A DNA stretch of 64,000 nt from Lentzea albidocapillata subsp. violacea (GTDB lineage: Bacteria; Actinomycetota; Actinomycetes; Mycobacteriales; Pseudonocardiaceae), in NCBI RefSeq assembly GCF_900100275.1, contig NZ_FNET01000018.1, positions 62,001 to 126,000 on the forward strand, written 5' to 3'. Positions 1 to 9,299 of this stretch are shown in pieces. The notes beneath the pieces are model-generated. The model searched no databases. It was not told the origin of the DNA and worked only from the letters and a program-made list of their open reading frames with translations. How positions within the stretch are numbered: the first letter of the stretch is position 1; each line of letters begins with the position of its first letter. Both the position numbers and the translations under genes were made by a program.

Positions 1-357
1 AAGCTCGCGGTGATCGACCTGCACGCGGCGGTGCTCCCCGTCGTGAACGGCGACGTGGTCGACCAGGTGCTGCTGATCCGGCCGTCCGCGCTGCTGGACG
101 TGCTGCGCTCGACGTTCGAGCTGTACTGGGAGAAGGGAATCCCGTTCAGCCCCGGCGGGATCTACGCGGCGGCCGCCGACGTGGACCCGAACCTGCTGGG
201 GCTGCTCGCCGCCGGGCTGACCGACGAGTCGATCGCACGGCAGCTGGGGCTCGCGCCCCGCACGGTGCAGCGCCGGGTGCGGCAGCTGATGGACCGGTGC
301 GGCGCGCAGACGCGGTTCCAGGCGGGCGTTCAGGCGATGCGGCGAGGCTGGTTGTAG
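1..357 (+). CDS. LuxR-type HTH regulator, 5'-truncated
   Basis: The open frame runs in from the left window edge, so only the last 118 residues are seen. The C-terminal 50 residues form a LuxR/GerE-type helix-turn-helix (LAAGLTDESIARQLGL then PRTVQRRVRQLMDR). The preceding segment (phrases such as FELYWEKGIPF) resembles the C-terminal part of the TrmB/phospholipase-D-like sensor domain found in many actinomycete LuxR regulators; that assignment is inference. It probably acts as a cytoplasmic DNA-binding regulator. A hairpin terminator follows 30 bp after the stop. The ligand and targets cannot be told. Confidence 0.8.
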   Translation, partial: KLAVIDLHAAVLPVVNGDVVDQVLLIRPSALLDVLRSTFELYWEKGIPFSPGGIYAAAADVDPNLLGLLAAGLTDESIARQLGLAPRTVQRRVRQLMDRCGAQTRFQAGVQAMRRGWL

Positions 358-387
358 CCCGTACACCCGCCGGCCAGAAGAGAGAAC

Positions 388-422
388 GGGCGCTTCCGGT
401 CATGGAGTCACCGGAAGCGCCC
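388..422. terminator. bidirectional hairpin terminator
   Basis: A perfect 13-bp inverted repeat (GGGCGCTTCCGGT / ACCGGAAGCGCCC) with a 9-nt loop sits between the convergent stops of the LuxR regulator (357) and the S41 peptidase (429). It has no strong T tract, as is common in high-GC actinomycetes. Confidence 0.8.
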
Positions 423-428
423 GCTCGA

Positions 429-2306
429 TCAACTGGCGACCTTGCGCGCGGCCACCAGTTGCCCGTCCGCGAAACCCTCGACGCGCACCTCACGCCCGGT
501 CGCGGCCAGCGTCGCGGTGTGCGCGCCGTCGGTCACGTCCAGTGAGGTCGCCGGGCGGCCATCGACGTAGATGTCCACCCGGTCGAGGTTCACGGTGTCC
601 AGTGAGACGGTCGTGCCCGCGACCGCCACTCCGAGCCGCCGCACCGGCTGCTCCTCCAACAGCTCTCCCGCCCGTGCGAGAAGATCCACGTTGCCCTGCA
701 ACAGGTCCGCGCGCGTGATCTTGTGCTGGTGCGTCGGGCGCACGCCCAGGTCCTCCACCGGCGTGCCGGCGAGCTTGCCGACGCGCAGCGTGCGGCGGAT
801 CGACACGCGCATGTTCGCCTTGTTGGGCAACGCCTTGTACGGCGACTCCGCGTCGACCGGCGCCGGGATCTTCAGCAGCGTCGACAGCAGCCCGTGCGTC
901 CACACGTTCGCGCCGCCCGCGCCGGTGTTGTCGTCCACGCCGAGGATCGGGCCCAGCTCGTGGTCGGCCCAGCCCGCGGCGAAGATGTCGGTGGCCGAGT
1001 AGCAGCGCGCGTCGGTGATCAGCACGACCGGGCCGTGGTAGGTCTGGCCCACGGCGTTCGCGCCCTCGACCGGCGTGATCGTGTGCGAGCAGGAGAACGC
1101 CTGGCCCGTCTCGGTCGAGCTGTCGAGCGACGGGAACCACGGGCCGAGGTCGATCTGGCCGGTCGGGTTCTCGGCGTGGCGGCGGCAGATCCGCAGGTTC
1201 AGCGGCGTGCTCAGGAACTGCACGGGCTCCGGCGCGACGGGCCGCGGCGTCATCGTCTGCAGCAGGAACTCCGAGGCGAAGATGTGGCCGCCGCCGTTGT
1301 CGCGCACGTCGACGATGAGCCCGTTCTGCGGCAGCAGGGCCGCGAGCCGCACGAACTCGGTGAGGAACGCGTCCGGGTCGTCGACGCTGAACGTGAAGAT
1401 CCGCAGGTGCCCGAACGTGCCGGACGGCGTGACGACGGGGCGGGCCCGGAACACGCCGGGCATCGTCGTCGGCACGTCCTGCGCACCCATCGCGACCGCC
1501 CCACCGGAGGCTTCGGCTTGCACGACTTTGGGCGCGTGCAACAGTTTCTTGGCGCGCGCCTTCTCGTCGGAGTCCAGGTCGACGCCCTGGGCGGCCGCCG
1601 CCGGCGACAGCGCGTCGACGTCCGTCATGGGCGGCAGATTCTCCGTGACCTGCCAGTCGACGCGGACCTCCCCAGCGGCACCGGTCTCGTCGCGGTAGCT
1701 CACGACCACCCAGTCCTCGTCGGGCGGGAGCTGGATCACCAAGGGGCGCAACGTGAGCGACTCGAGGCCGCGGGCGAGGTTCGCGGCGGTGTTGCTGCCG
1801 GCGAAGATCGCGCCGTTCAACGCGACCGCGCGGGCGATCGGCGTGCCGTTCCAGTGCGTCACCTCGGCGCCGGGCGTGAGGCCGGCGAAACCGGCGACCG
1901 TGCGGGCGACGAGGTACTGCTCGGTGCCGTCCTCGTCGAAGTAGCGCTCCAGCTGGAACGGCAGGAAGGCGATCTTGCCCGCGAACGGCGCCGGCAGCAG
2001 GTAGTTCGTGTGCAGGTCGCGCACCGAGTGGAAGGTGCTCGACAGCTCGCGGTGGAACTGCCACTCGGGCTCGGCCGTGGCGTCGGTCTGCCGTTCGAGT
2101 CTCGCTCTGAGCACCCTGAGTCTCTGCACGGGGTTCACCGCGTGCATCGCGACTTTGAGAGGCAGGTGCGCGTAGTTCTGCTCCAGCACGATCAGCGCCT
2201 GGTCGACGATGAGCTTGCGCTGCGCCAGGGTGAGCGTTCCCGCGGTCACGAGGAACTCGGCGAGTCCGACGGAATTTGCGACGTTCGGGTGAGCGGTTGT
2301 GGTCAT
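429..2306 (-). CDS. S41 family (tail-specific protease-like) peptidase
   Basis: A 625-residue protein. A helical N-terminal region is followed by a PDZ-like middle (about 130-180) and an S41 core. The hallmarks are DVRDNGGG near residue 328 and the nucleophile-bearing CYSATD near 435, within a GPVVLITDAR...LG context. No clear signal peptide is present at the chosen start, so cytoplasmic location or non-classical export are both possible. The ATG is preceded by a strong ribosome site (AAGGAGG, about 6 nt away). S41 enzymes are serine peptidases cleaving near C-termini; the substrate here is unknown. It is divergent from the membrane hydrolase-like gene at 2427. Confidence 0.85.
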   Translation of the reverse strand: MTTTAHPNVANSVGLAEFLVTAGTLTLAQRKLIVDQALIVLEQNYAHLPLKVAMHAVNPVQRLRVLRARLERQTDATAEPEWQFHRELSSTFHSVRDLHTNYLLPAPFAGKIAFLPFQLERYFDEDGTEQYLVARTVAGFAGLTPGAEVTHWNGTPIARAVALNGAIFAGSNTAANLARGLESLTLRPLVIQLPPDEDWVVVSYRDETGAAGEVRVDWQVTENLPPMTDVDALSPAAAAQGVDLDSDEKARAKKLLHAPKVVQAEASGGAVAMGAQDVPTTMPGVFRARPVVTPSGTFGHLRIFTFSVDDPDAFLTEFVRLAALLPQNGLIVDVRDNGGGHIFASEFLLQTMTPRPVAPEPVQFLSTPLNLRICRRHAENPTGQIDLGPWFPSLDSSTETGQAFSCSHTITPVEGANAVGQTYHGPVVLITDARCYSATDIFAAGWADHELGPILGVDDNTGAGGANVWTHGLLSTLLKIPAPVDAESPYKALPNKANMRVSIRRTLRVGKLAGTPVEDLGVRPTHQHKITRADLLQGNVDLLARAGELLEEQPVRRLGVAVAGTTVSLDTVNLDRVDIYVDGRPATSLDVTDGAHTATLAATGREVRVEGFADGQLVAARKVAS

Positions 2307-2426
2307 GGTGAGGCCTCCTTGCTCAGTAGAGGCTTTCCAGGGCGACTGGATACACCTTTTTCACCCGTTCGGCCGCTAACTGGAGCAGTTTTCCTGACGA
2401 CAACTGGAGTAAAGGGGAGGCCCGCG

Positions 2427-4817
2427 ATGAGTCCACCCGTCCTGGAACTGCGCATCCACGGCGTCAACAACACACCCCCGGACGCGATGCTGGCACTTCC
2501 CGACCACGCCGTCGAACAGTTCCGCGGCGATCGGTTCGGCAGCTTCTGGCGCCCGCGACCGGACAAACTCGCCGAGCTGCCACCGGATCACCCCGGTCAG
2601 GTGCCCGCCGGGGTGCGGCGCGAGGCGTACTCGTGGGGCGGCATGGCGCGCAGCAGCCCCGGAGTGCCGGGCAGCGGGGTGCCGTCGGTGCTCGCGAACG
2701 CGCTGGGGCGCATCGGATGGGCGTTGCTGCTGCCGTTCGGGCTGGCGAACGTCGCGTACTGGTCCCGGAAACTGCCCGACGACTCGATCCCCTCGACGCG
2801 GCGGATGGTGTGGTGGAACGCCGGGCGCGGGGCGGCCTCCACGCGGCTGTTCGGGCTGGGACTGACAGTGTTGCTGGTGCTCGCGGTGTGCGAGGTGGCG
2901 ATCGACGTCTACGCGATCCAGTGTTCGCTGCCGGGCACCACGTGCAGGCGGCTGCCGGACTTCCTGGACGTGCTGGGTGATCCCGCCCGCCACGTCCGGG
3001 TGCTGGCCGCGTCCGCCGTACCGGTGTTGCTGCTGCTCGGGTTGATGGCGCTGACCTCGTTGTCGCGCAGCAGATACGAGATGACGTCGATGCGTACGCC
3101 GCAACGGCGGGCGGGCGTGATGCTCAGCCGGGCGTCGATGTGGGAGGGCAGTCCGCGGATCCGCCGGCTCACCCGGCTGCACCTCTCGGCCGGGTGTTGC
3201 GTGGTGGTGCTGGCGACGAGCACGCAGTTGTGGCAGCACGTGTTCTTCCTCGTACTGACCGTGCTCGCCGCCGGAGTGCTGGCCGTGGTGATGGCGCGGG
3301 TGATGGTGACGGCCACCGACTGCCCGGACGTGCCGTCGACCGAGCAGGGCGGCCTGTGGTCGTGGCTGCTGATGATCTCGTCCGTGCTCGTGCTGGTGGT
3401 GCACGGGTTCGGGCTGTACGCGATCGCGCCGGTGTTCGACGGGCCGTTGTGGCTGACGTCGTGGGGGCCGCCGGTGGTGACCGTGGCGTTGCTCGGGTCC
3501 GTGATGGCGGCATGGTCGTGGCGGCGCAACGACGCCAAGGGGCCGTTGGTCCTGCTCGTGCTGTTCGTGGTGTGCATGGTCGGCACGTACTGGGTTTCGC
3601 TCGCCTGGGCCGGCGCCGTCGTGTTCGGCGGGGTGCTGGCGTGGCGGGCACGGCCGCGTGCCGGTGACGAGTGGCAGGCCTGGCGCGGCGCCGGACCCGG
3701 TGTGCTGCTGGGGTTGTCGCTCGTGTCGTCGGTGATGATGGCGGCCGTGCTGGTGCTGACGTTCCGGGGCTGGGTCGGCACCGGCCTGCGAGCACCGTCG
3801 TTCTACTCGTGGTTCAGCGCGGCCTTCGCCGTCGCACTGGTCCCGCTGGTGTTGCTGGTTCTGTCGCAGGCCTTCGTGCTGGTGTCCCGGTTGATCACGC
3901 CCGCGGTGCTGGACGGCGAGGGCGAGGTGCTCGTCGTGCGGGCGCGGCACGTGGTCGCGGTGACACACCGGGCCGAGAACGTGGCCGGGGTGCTGTCGGC
4001 GCTGGGCGTGCTCGCGTTGCTGCTGACCTGCTACCTGACGTTCGCCTCGCCGGGCTGGGGTCAGTCGTCCGCCGTCATGTGGATGGTGGGCAAGGGCGAC
4101 TGGGTCACCGGGCTCGCCGGGGTCGCGGTGGTCGGGTCGTTCGTCGGCGCCGGGATGCTGACCAACCGGCGGCCGCTCGGGCTGCTGTGGGACCTGATGT
4201 GCTTCCTGCCGCGCACCGCCCACCCGTTCGCGCCGCCCTGCTACGCCGAGCGCGCGGTGCCGGAGATCGCCGACCGTTCGCGTGAGTTCCTGGACGAGTC
4301 GCCCGATCATCGCGTGGTGTTGTCCGCGCACAGTCTGGGTGCCGTGCTGGCCGTGGCGGCGTTGTACGCGTTGCCCGCCGGATACCTGCAACGCGTACAG
4401 CTGCTGACGTACGGCGTGCAGTTGCGGCCTTACTTCGGGCGGATCTTCCCGGAACTGCTGGGGCCTGCGGTGCTGGGCACGCCGCCCGTGCGCGCGGGCG
4501 CGTTGTTCTCGTGCGACCCGTGGCGCCGGAAGCCCGGCGAGGTGCCGGAACGCGGGCTGGCGTCGTTGCTGGGCCGCAACTGGATCAACCTGTGGCGCCG
4601 CACCGACTACCTGGGTTTCCCGGTGCACGGCTGGGAGGACAACGCCCTCGACCGGCGCGCGAACGAGACGAACGGGTCACCGGACACAGTGGAGACCCAC
4701 GGCGACTACCACCTGTGCGTGGCCTACCGAGACGCGTTCACGGAGCTCGTCTCGCTCGATCTGAACCGGTCACCCGATCGTGGACGTGGAGGGGATGGGA
4801 ACCTGGAACGCAGCTGA
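2427..4817 (+). CDS. multi-pass membrane protein with alpha/beta-hydrolase-like serine motif
   Basis: A 796-residue protein. The N-terminus (LRIHGVNNTPPDAML) looks like the first strand and oxyanion region of a lipase-type hydrolase. The middle, about residues 90-590, carries roughly a dozen hydrophobic segments, and the end returns to hydrolase-like sequence with the elbow SAHSLG (Ser636). The hydrolase halves thus seem split by a membrane domain, which is unusual. The ATG at 2427 has an upstream GGGGAGG; the open frame extends far upstream but reads through the antisense of the S41 gene, so that part is rejected. Substrate unknown; a lipid or ester substrate at the membrane is inference. 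Confidence 0.75.
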   Translation: MSPPVLELRIHGVNNTPPDAMLALPDHAVEQFRGDRFGSFWRPRPDKLAELPPDHPGQVPAGVRREAYSWGGMARSSPGVPGSGVPSVLANALGRIGWALLLPFGLANVAYWSRKLPDDSIPSTRRMVWWNAGRGAASTRLFGLGLTVLLVLAVCEVAIDVYAIQCSLPGTTCRRLPDFLDVLGDPARHVRVLAASAVPVLLLLGLMALTSLSRSRYEMTSMRTPQRRAGVMLSRASMWEGSPRIRRLTRLHLSAGCCVVVLATSTQLWQHVFFLVLTVLAAGVLAVVMARVMVTATDCPDVPSTEQGGLWSWLLMISSVLVLVVHGFGLYAIAPVFDGPLWLTSWGPPVVTVALLGSVMAAWSWRRNDAKGPLVLLVLFVVCMVGTYWVSLAWAGAVVFGGVLAWRARPRAGDEWQAWRGAGPGVLLGLSLVSSVMMAAVLVLTFRGWVGTGLRAPSFYSWFSAAFAVALVPLVLLVLSQAFVLVSRLITPAVLDGEGEVLVVRARHVVAVTHRAENVAGVLSALGVLALLLTCYLTFASPGWGQSSAVMWMVGKGDWVTGLAGVAVVGSFVGAGMLTNRRPLGLLWDLMCFLPRTAHPFAPPCYAERAVPEIADRSREFLDESPDHRVVLSAHSLGAVLAVAALYALPAGYLQRVQLLTYGVQLRPYFGRIFPELLGPAVLGTPPVRAGALFSCDPWRRKPGEVPERGLASLLGRNWINLWRRTDYLGFPVHGWEDNALDRRANETNGSPDTVETHGDYHLCVAYRDAFTELVSLDLNRSPDRGRGGDGNLERS

Positions 4818-4830
4818 CTCAGGGAGAAAC

Positions 4831-5409
4831 ATGCGCGCGACTGTGGCGACCCTCGCGGGTGCCGTACTGCTCATTGGAGGGCTGACCGCTTGCTCGAGCG
4901 AGGCTCCGCCCTCCGCACCGGCCGTCACGCCGGTGGCCGAGACCGAGGTGGCCGCCCCCGCGGCCTCCGGTGACCAGCCGAAGGGCATCACGTACGACGT
5001 CGCGCGGATCCCCGTGGGCGCCAAGCTCTCCACCGGCTCGTCCGTCGGGAATGGACAGACGACGGTGGAGCTGAAGGTCTCCGGGCTGCTGCCCGGCACC
5101 AAGTACGGCTCGCATGTGCACACCAAGCCGTGCGGCGCCAAGCCGGCCGACTCGGGCCCGCACTACCAGCACACGAAGGACCCGGTGTCGCCGAGCGTCG
5201 ACCCGCAGTTCGCCAACGCGGAGAACGAGATCTGGCTGGACTTCACCACCGACGCGCAGGGCGGCGCGACCGCCAGGGCGACGGTGAGGTGGGAGTTCCG
5301 CAAGGGCGAGGCGAACTCGGTCGTCGTGCACGCCGCGCACACCAGTACCGAGCACGGCAAGGCGGGCACGGCCGGCGACCGCCTCGCGTGCCTGACCGCG
5401 GCTTTTTAG
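4831..5409 (+). CDS. sodC: Cu/Zn superoxide dismutase-like lipoprotein
   Basis: A 192-residue exported lipoprotein. The signal peptide ends in the lipobox LTAC (Cys21) and is followed by a Pro/Ala-rich linker. The body has Cu/Zn-SOD landmarks: SHVHTKPCG (copper histidines and disulfide Cys), GPHYQH (metal-bridging region), a later Asp in WLDF, VVVHAAH, and AGDRLACL with the second disulfide Cys. The family dismutates superoxide outside the membrane. The ATG at 4831 is chosen because the signal peptide starts there and GGGAGAAAC precedes it; an upstream ATG at 4780 would overlap the previous gene. Some loop residues diverge from classical SodC, so activity needs an assay. Confidence 0.85.
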   Translation: MRATVATLAGAVLLIGGLTACSSEAPPSAPAVTPVAETEVAAPAASGDQPKGITYDVARIPVGAKLSTGSSVGNGQTTVELKVSGLLPGTKYGSHVHTKPCGAKPADSGPHYQHTKDPVSPSVDPQFANAENEIWLDFTTDAQGGATARATVRWEFRKGEANSVVVHAAHTSTEHGKAGTAGDRLACLTAAF

Positions 5410-5471
5410 GCTCTGTCCTGTAGGTCCGTTCGATGAGAGTCACGGTCGAGAGACCCGGAGCCGGACAGGAG

Positions 5472-6545
5472 CTAGACCGGCCAGGTCAGGGCCACACCTC
5501 CGGCGAGGTGCGGCCCTGACACCGGTTCCAGCACCGCCGCGCGCACGAGGTTCAACACCTCGTATCGGGGTCCGGCGCGACGAACGAGCCCGCGCACGCA
5601 CAGTTCCGTGACGTACGGGCTGTGCCCTGGGTCCTCGCCCTCGGCCATCCGCACCAGCAGCCCACGCCCGTCGTCGTCCAATGTGGACAGCGAGCGGCGC
5701 AGCGAGTCCCGCAGGTGTGCCGAGGTGGGGTCGAGCGGGTTGGACCGCAGCCGTTCCAGCAGGTGCTGCGGCGAGTAGACCATGAACCACCCGGCCGCGA
5801 ACTCCAGCGCCGACGGCAGCCCGTCCAGTTCGTGGACGAGGCCCATCAGCGCGGCCTGGTTCGCCGGCTCCGGTTTGAACGCGGGCCGCACCCGGTGCAC
5901 GTGTGTGAGCAGCAACCGCACCGCGTCGTCGTCGGCCAGCGGGCCCAGCGGGAACACGTGCTCGCCGGGCAGCCCGACCGGCGCCAGCGCCGTGACGACG
6001 ACCCGCAGCCGCGGGTGCGCCTGCAGCAGGCGCGGGTCGGGGCGGCGGTCGGTGACGAGGACGGTGTCCTGGTCGTCGTTGATCGACGGGACAGTCTGGG
6101 ACGGGTGCCACAGGACCGACCAGCCGTGCCGGAAGTGCAGAACGCCCGCGACCTCCAGGGCCAGCCGGGTCTTGCCGACGCCGCTGACCCCGGTCACGGT
6201 GACCAGCCTCGCGGGACCGGGTCCCTCCGACAACAACGCCGCCAGCGCCGCCGCTTCCGCCTCCCGCCCGACGATCAGCCCGGCGGGTCCGGCCGGCGCG
6301 GGCGGCGCCACCGCGGACCGGCCCGCGGCACGACCACCCGCCTGCTGCAGGTCCGCGCGGCTCTCCTCGTCGAGCCGCAGCCCGTCCGCGAGCAGGCGCA
6401 CCGTCTCCGCCCGCGGTGAGCGGGTGCGGCCGCACTCCAGGTCGCGGATGGCCCGCACGCTCACCATCGCGAAGTCAGCCAGCTGTTGCTGGGTGAGGCC
6501 CGCGCCGATGCGGTGCGTGCGCAGCAGTTCTCCGAACTCCCTCAT
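5472..6545 (-). CDS. XRE helix-turn-helix regulator with NTPase (NB-ARC/AfsR-like) domain
   Basis: A 357-residue protein. Residues 1-60 form an XRE HTH (LLRTHRIGAGLTQQQLADFA, then a recognition helix ending RDLECGRTRSP). A P-loop follows at about residue 105 (GVSGVGKTRLA), with a VLVTDRR strand and an AAGW-type sensor region further on. This is the short signal-transduction NTPase arrangement common in actinomycetes, here without the long TPR tail. The ATG at 6545 has GAGGAGGGG upstream. It is divergent from the lanM gene across a 141-bp promoter region with inverted repeats, so local control of the RiPP locus is a reasonable inference. Confidence 0.85.
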   Translation of the reverse strand: MREFGELLRTHRIGAGLTQQQLADFAMVSVRAIRDLECGRTRSPRAETVRLLADGLRLDEESRADLQQAGGRAAGRSAVAPPAPAGPAGLIVGREAEAAALAALLSEGPGPARLVTVTGVSGVGKTRLALEVAGVLHFRHGWSVLWHPSQTVPSINDDQDTVLVTDRRPDPRLLQAHPRLRVVVTALAPVGLPGEHVFPLGPLADDDAVRLLLTHVHRVRPAFKPEPANQAALMGLVHELDGLPSALEFAAGWFMVYSPQHLLERLRSNPLDPTSAHLRDSLRRSLSTLDDDGRGLLVRMAEGEDPGHSPYVTELCVRGLVRRAGPRYEVLNLVRAAVLEPVSGPHLAGGVALTWPV

Positions 6546-6595
6546 GCCCGTCCCCTCCTCGGACTCCGAGTGTCGGGGCGAACGGGCGGCGAAAC

Positions 6596-6652
6596 ATGGG
6601 TGACGGACCCCCATATTCACCTTCGCGCGTAAATCTGGGGGATTGCTCCCCA
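6596..6652. promoter_or_regulatory. paired GGGG/CCCC inverted repeats in divergent promoter
   Basis: Two short inverted repeats lie between the XRE-NTPase regulator and lanM: ATGGG-N9-CCCAT (6596-6614) and TGGGG-N7-CCCCA (6636-6652). Similar arms placed twice about 39 bp apart in a divergent promoter suggest operator sites, possibly for the adjacent XRE regulator. This is inference from layout only. Confidence 0.35.
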
Positions 6653-6686
6653 TGTGCCGCCCGCCCGCGCGTGCGAGGTTGGCCGC

Positions 6687-9299
6687 GTGACCTCCGCGGC
6701 CGAGACCAGCACCGGTGAGAGCTGGACAGCGGCTTTCGCCCACGCCCTGCGCCCGCTGATCGACGCGTCCCGCACGGAGGTCGCGCCGCCGTTCGACGCG
6801 GCCTTCGCCGAGCAGCTGGGACGCCGGCTCGTGGCGATCGCGGCACGAACGCTCGTGCTGGAGCTGCACGAGGCGCGCGGCACGCTGACCAGCCCCACGA
6901 GCGCCGAGCGGTTCACCGAGTTCACGCGCACGCTGAACCTCTCGTCCGTCTTCAACCGCTACCCGGTGCTGGCCAGGTTGCTCGCGCAGGCCTGTGAGCA
7001 GGCGGTGTCCACGCACCACGAGCTGTCGTCGCGGTTCACCCGCGACCGGGCGAAGATCGTCCGGACGATCTTCGCGAACGAGGACCCCGGCGCGTTGATC
7101 TCGATCGAGATGGGGCAGGGCGACGCGCATCAGCAGGGCCGGACCGTCGCCGTCCTGACCTTCGAGTCGGGCCGGAGGCTCGTCTACCGGCCACGGCCGC
7201 TCGGGTTGCACGTGCGGTTCAGCGAGCAGCTCGCCTGGCTTTCCACCCGGACCGGAATCGAGTTCCGGGCGCCGAGGCTCCTCCCCCGCGACGGCTACGG
7301 GTGGATCGAGCACATCGCTCACGAACCGTGCGCGGACGTGGCCGGGGTCGCCGACTTCTACCAGCGGCTCGGCGCGTTGCTCGCGCTGCTCTACGCGGTC
7401 GACGGCACCGACATGCACTACGAGAACCTCATCGCGTGCGGCGACCAGCCGGTCCTGGTGGACGTCGAGACGCTGTTCCACCCCACGCTGACACCGCCCG
7501 ACGCGGACCCGGCCACGCTCGCACTCGTGCGTTCCGTGCACCGCACGGCCCTGCTCCCCCACGTGCTGATGGGCGACAACGGGGTCGCGGACGTGTCCGG
7601 TGTCGGCGGCGACCACGGCGTGCTGTCGCCGTTGAACGCGGTCGACTGGGCCGACCCGGGCACCGACCGGATGCGGCTGGTCAGGCGTGCCAGGAAGTCG
7701 CCGGGGGCGGCGAACAGGCCGCTGCTCGGCGGCATCCCCGCCGAACCCGCCGACTACCAGGACTCGCTGCTGGCCGGGTTCCGCGCGGGCTACGACGCGA
7801 TAGTGACGCATAGGAACGAGCTGCTGCAGCTCGTCCGCAAGTGCGTCAACGAGGAAGTGCGGTTCGTGGCGCGCGCGACGCGGCAGTACGCGCGGTTGCT
7901 GGACGAGTCGACGCACCCGTCCGTGCTGGCCGACGCGCTGGACCGCGACCTGGCGTTCGGTGTGCTCGTGGCGGACGATCCGCTGCTCGACCGGCTGGTG
8001 CCGTTCGAGGTGTCCGACCTGTGGCGCGGTGACGTGCCGCTGTTCACGTGCCGGCCAGGGTCGACCGACCTGTGGACCGCGTCCGGGCTCCGGCTGCCGG
8101 GGATGCTGCCGGAGCCCGGACTGCACGCCGTGACGCGCAAGATCCTGGGCATGAGCGAGGTCGACCGGCACGACCAGCAGTGGGTGATCACGGCGCTGCT
8201 GGCGTCGCGGCCCCGGCCGGTGTCGCACCACAGCGGCGTCGCCGTGCCCGGTCACGTCGCGCCGGTCGACCCGGATCCGGCCCGGCTGCTGGTCGCCGCG
8301 TGCGGCATCGCGGACCAGATCCTCGCGCACGCCGTCACCGGCGAGGACCGGGTCAACTGGCTCGGGCTCGAACTGATCGACGACCGGCACTGGTCGGTGC
8401 AGCCGCTCGGGGCCGGCCTGTCCAACGGCTACACGGGCGTCGCGCTGTTCCTCGCCGAACTGGGCGCGCTGACCGGTGCCGCGCGGTACGTCGACTTCGC
8501 GCGCGACGCGTTGCGGCCGTTGCCGGCGCTGCTGGAGATGTTCGCCGCGGAACCGGAGCTGGTCACGGCCGCCGGCGGCGGAATCCACGGTCTGGGCGGC
8601 ATTTGTCACGGGCTCGCCCGCCTCACCCACCTGCTCGAACTCGACCCCGGGCTGCTCACCCAGGCCGTGCGGCTGATGCCCAGGGAAGATTCGTCGTTCA
8701 CCGTCGTGGACGGCATGGCCGGCTCGCTGGCCGCGATGCTCTCCGTGGGCACGCCCGAAGCGCTCGCGCTCGCCGACCACTACGCCTCCACTCTGCGTGA
8801 CGCCACCTGCCCCGCGAACGGGTTCGCTCGCGGCCGCGCGGGAATCGGATGGGCGCTGAGGCGTTACGCGGCAACGGTTCGTGACGAGTTATCCGATGTG
8901 ACCGCACGGACGTTCCTGGACAGCGACATCGCCGACCCGGCCGACACCGGCTGGTGCACGGGTCTGGCCGGTGTCGCGCTCGCCCGTGACGACGAGCGGG
9001 CGGCCGGTCTGCTGGCGTCCGGAGAACCGTTGCGGGACATGAGTCTCTGCCACGGCGAACTGGGCGTCGTCGAGGCACTGGCCACTCACCACCCCGGCGC
9101 CGCGACCCGCCGCGTGGCGTTGTTGCTGGGAGCGCTGGAGGAACACGGCGCCCGGTGCGCCACGCCGGGCGGTGTTCCCTCCCCCGGGCTGCTCACGGGC
9201 CTGGCCGGCATCGGCCACGGCCTGCTGCGGCACGGGTTCGCCATCCCGTCAGTCCTGCTACTGCAAGCGTCACCCGACACAGAGGAGTCCACCCGATGA
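6687..9299 (+). CDS. lanM: class II lanthipeptide synthetase (LanM)
   Basis: An 870-residue bifunctional enzyme. The N-terminal dehydratase half has GDAHQQG with Asp146, a basic VYRPRPLG segment, D242-M-H-YEN and VDVETLFH (Asp259, Glu261); these are the kinase-like residues that phosphorylate Ser/Thr and eliminate phosphate. The C-terminal LanC-like cyclase half has GGICHG (about 640), GWCTG (Cys757) and SLCHGE (Cys788, His789), the expected zinc ligands. Both halves therefore look intact. GTG 6687 is preferred over GTG 6654 because GAGG lies 8 nt upstream. The stop overlaps the start of the candidate substrate (ATGA). Length is slightly short for LanM (usually 900-1100). Confidence 0.93.
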   Translation: MTSAAETSTGESWTAAFAHALRPLIDASRTEVAPPFDAAFAEQLGRRLVAIAARTLVLELHEARGTLTSPTSAERFTEFTRTLNLSSVFNRYPVLARLLAQACEQAVSTHHELSSRFTRDRAKIVRTIFANEDPGALISIEMGQGDAHQQGRTVAVLTFESGRRLVYRPRPLGLHVRFSEQLAWLSTRTGIEFRAPRLLPRDGYGWIEHIAHEPCADVAGVADFYQRLGALLALLYAVDGTDMHYENLIACGDQPVLVDVETLFHPTLTPPDADPATLALVRSVHRTALLPHVLMGDNGVADVSGVGGDHGVLSPLNAVDWADPGTDRMRLVRRARKSPGAANRPLLGGIPAEPADYQDSLLAGFRAGYDAIVTHRNELLQLVRKCVNEEVRFVARATRQYARLLDESTHPSVLADALDRDLAFGVLVADDPLLDRLVPFEVSDLWRGDVPLFTCRPGSTDLWTASGLRLPGMLPEPGLHAVTRKILGMSEVDRHDQQWVITALLASRPRPVSHHSGVAVPGHVAPVDPDPARLLVAACGIADQILAHAVTGEDRVNWLGLELIDDRHWSVQPLGAGLSNGYTGVALFLAELGALTGAARYVDFARDALRPLPALLEMFAAEPELVTAAGGGIHGLGGICHGLARLTHLLELDPGLLTQAVRLMPREDSSFTVVDGMAGSLAAMLSVGTPEALALADHYASTLRDATCPANGFARGRAGIGWALRRYAATVRDELSDVTARTFLDSDIADPADTGWCTGLAGVALARDDERAAGLLASGEPLRDMSLCHGELGVVEALATHHPGAATRRVALLLGALEEHGARCATPGGVPSPGLLTGLAGIGHGLLRHGFAIPSVLLLQASPDTEESTR

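Noticed and set aside
723-4817. Very long reading frames on the opposite or shifted frame across the S41, membrane, LAL and GH92 genes
   Set aside because: They are Arg/Ala/Gly/Pro-rich, lack domains and mirror third-position GC of the real genes.
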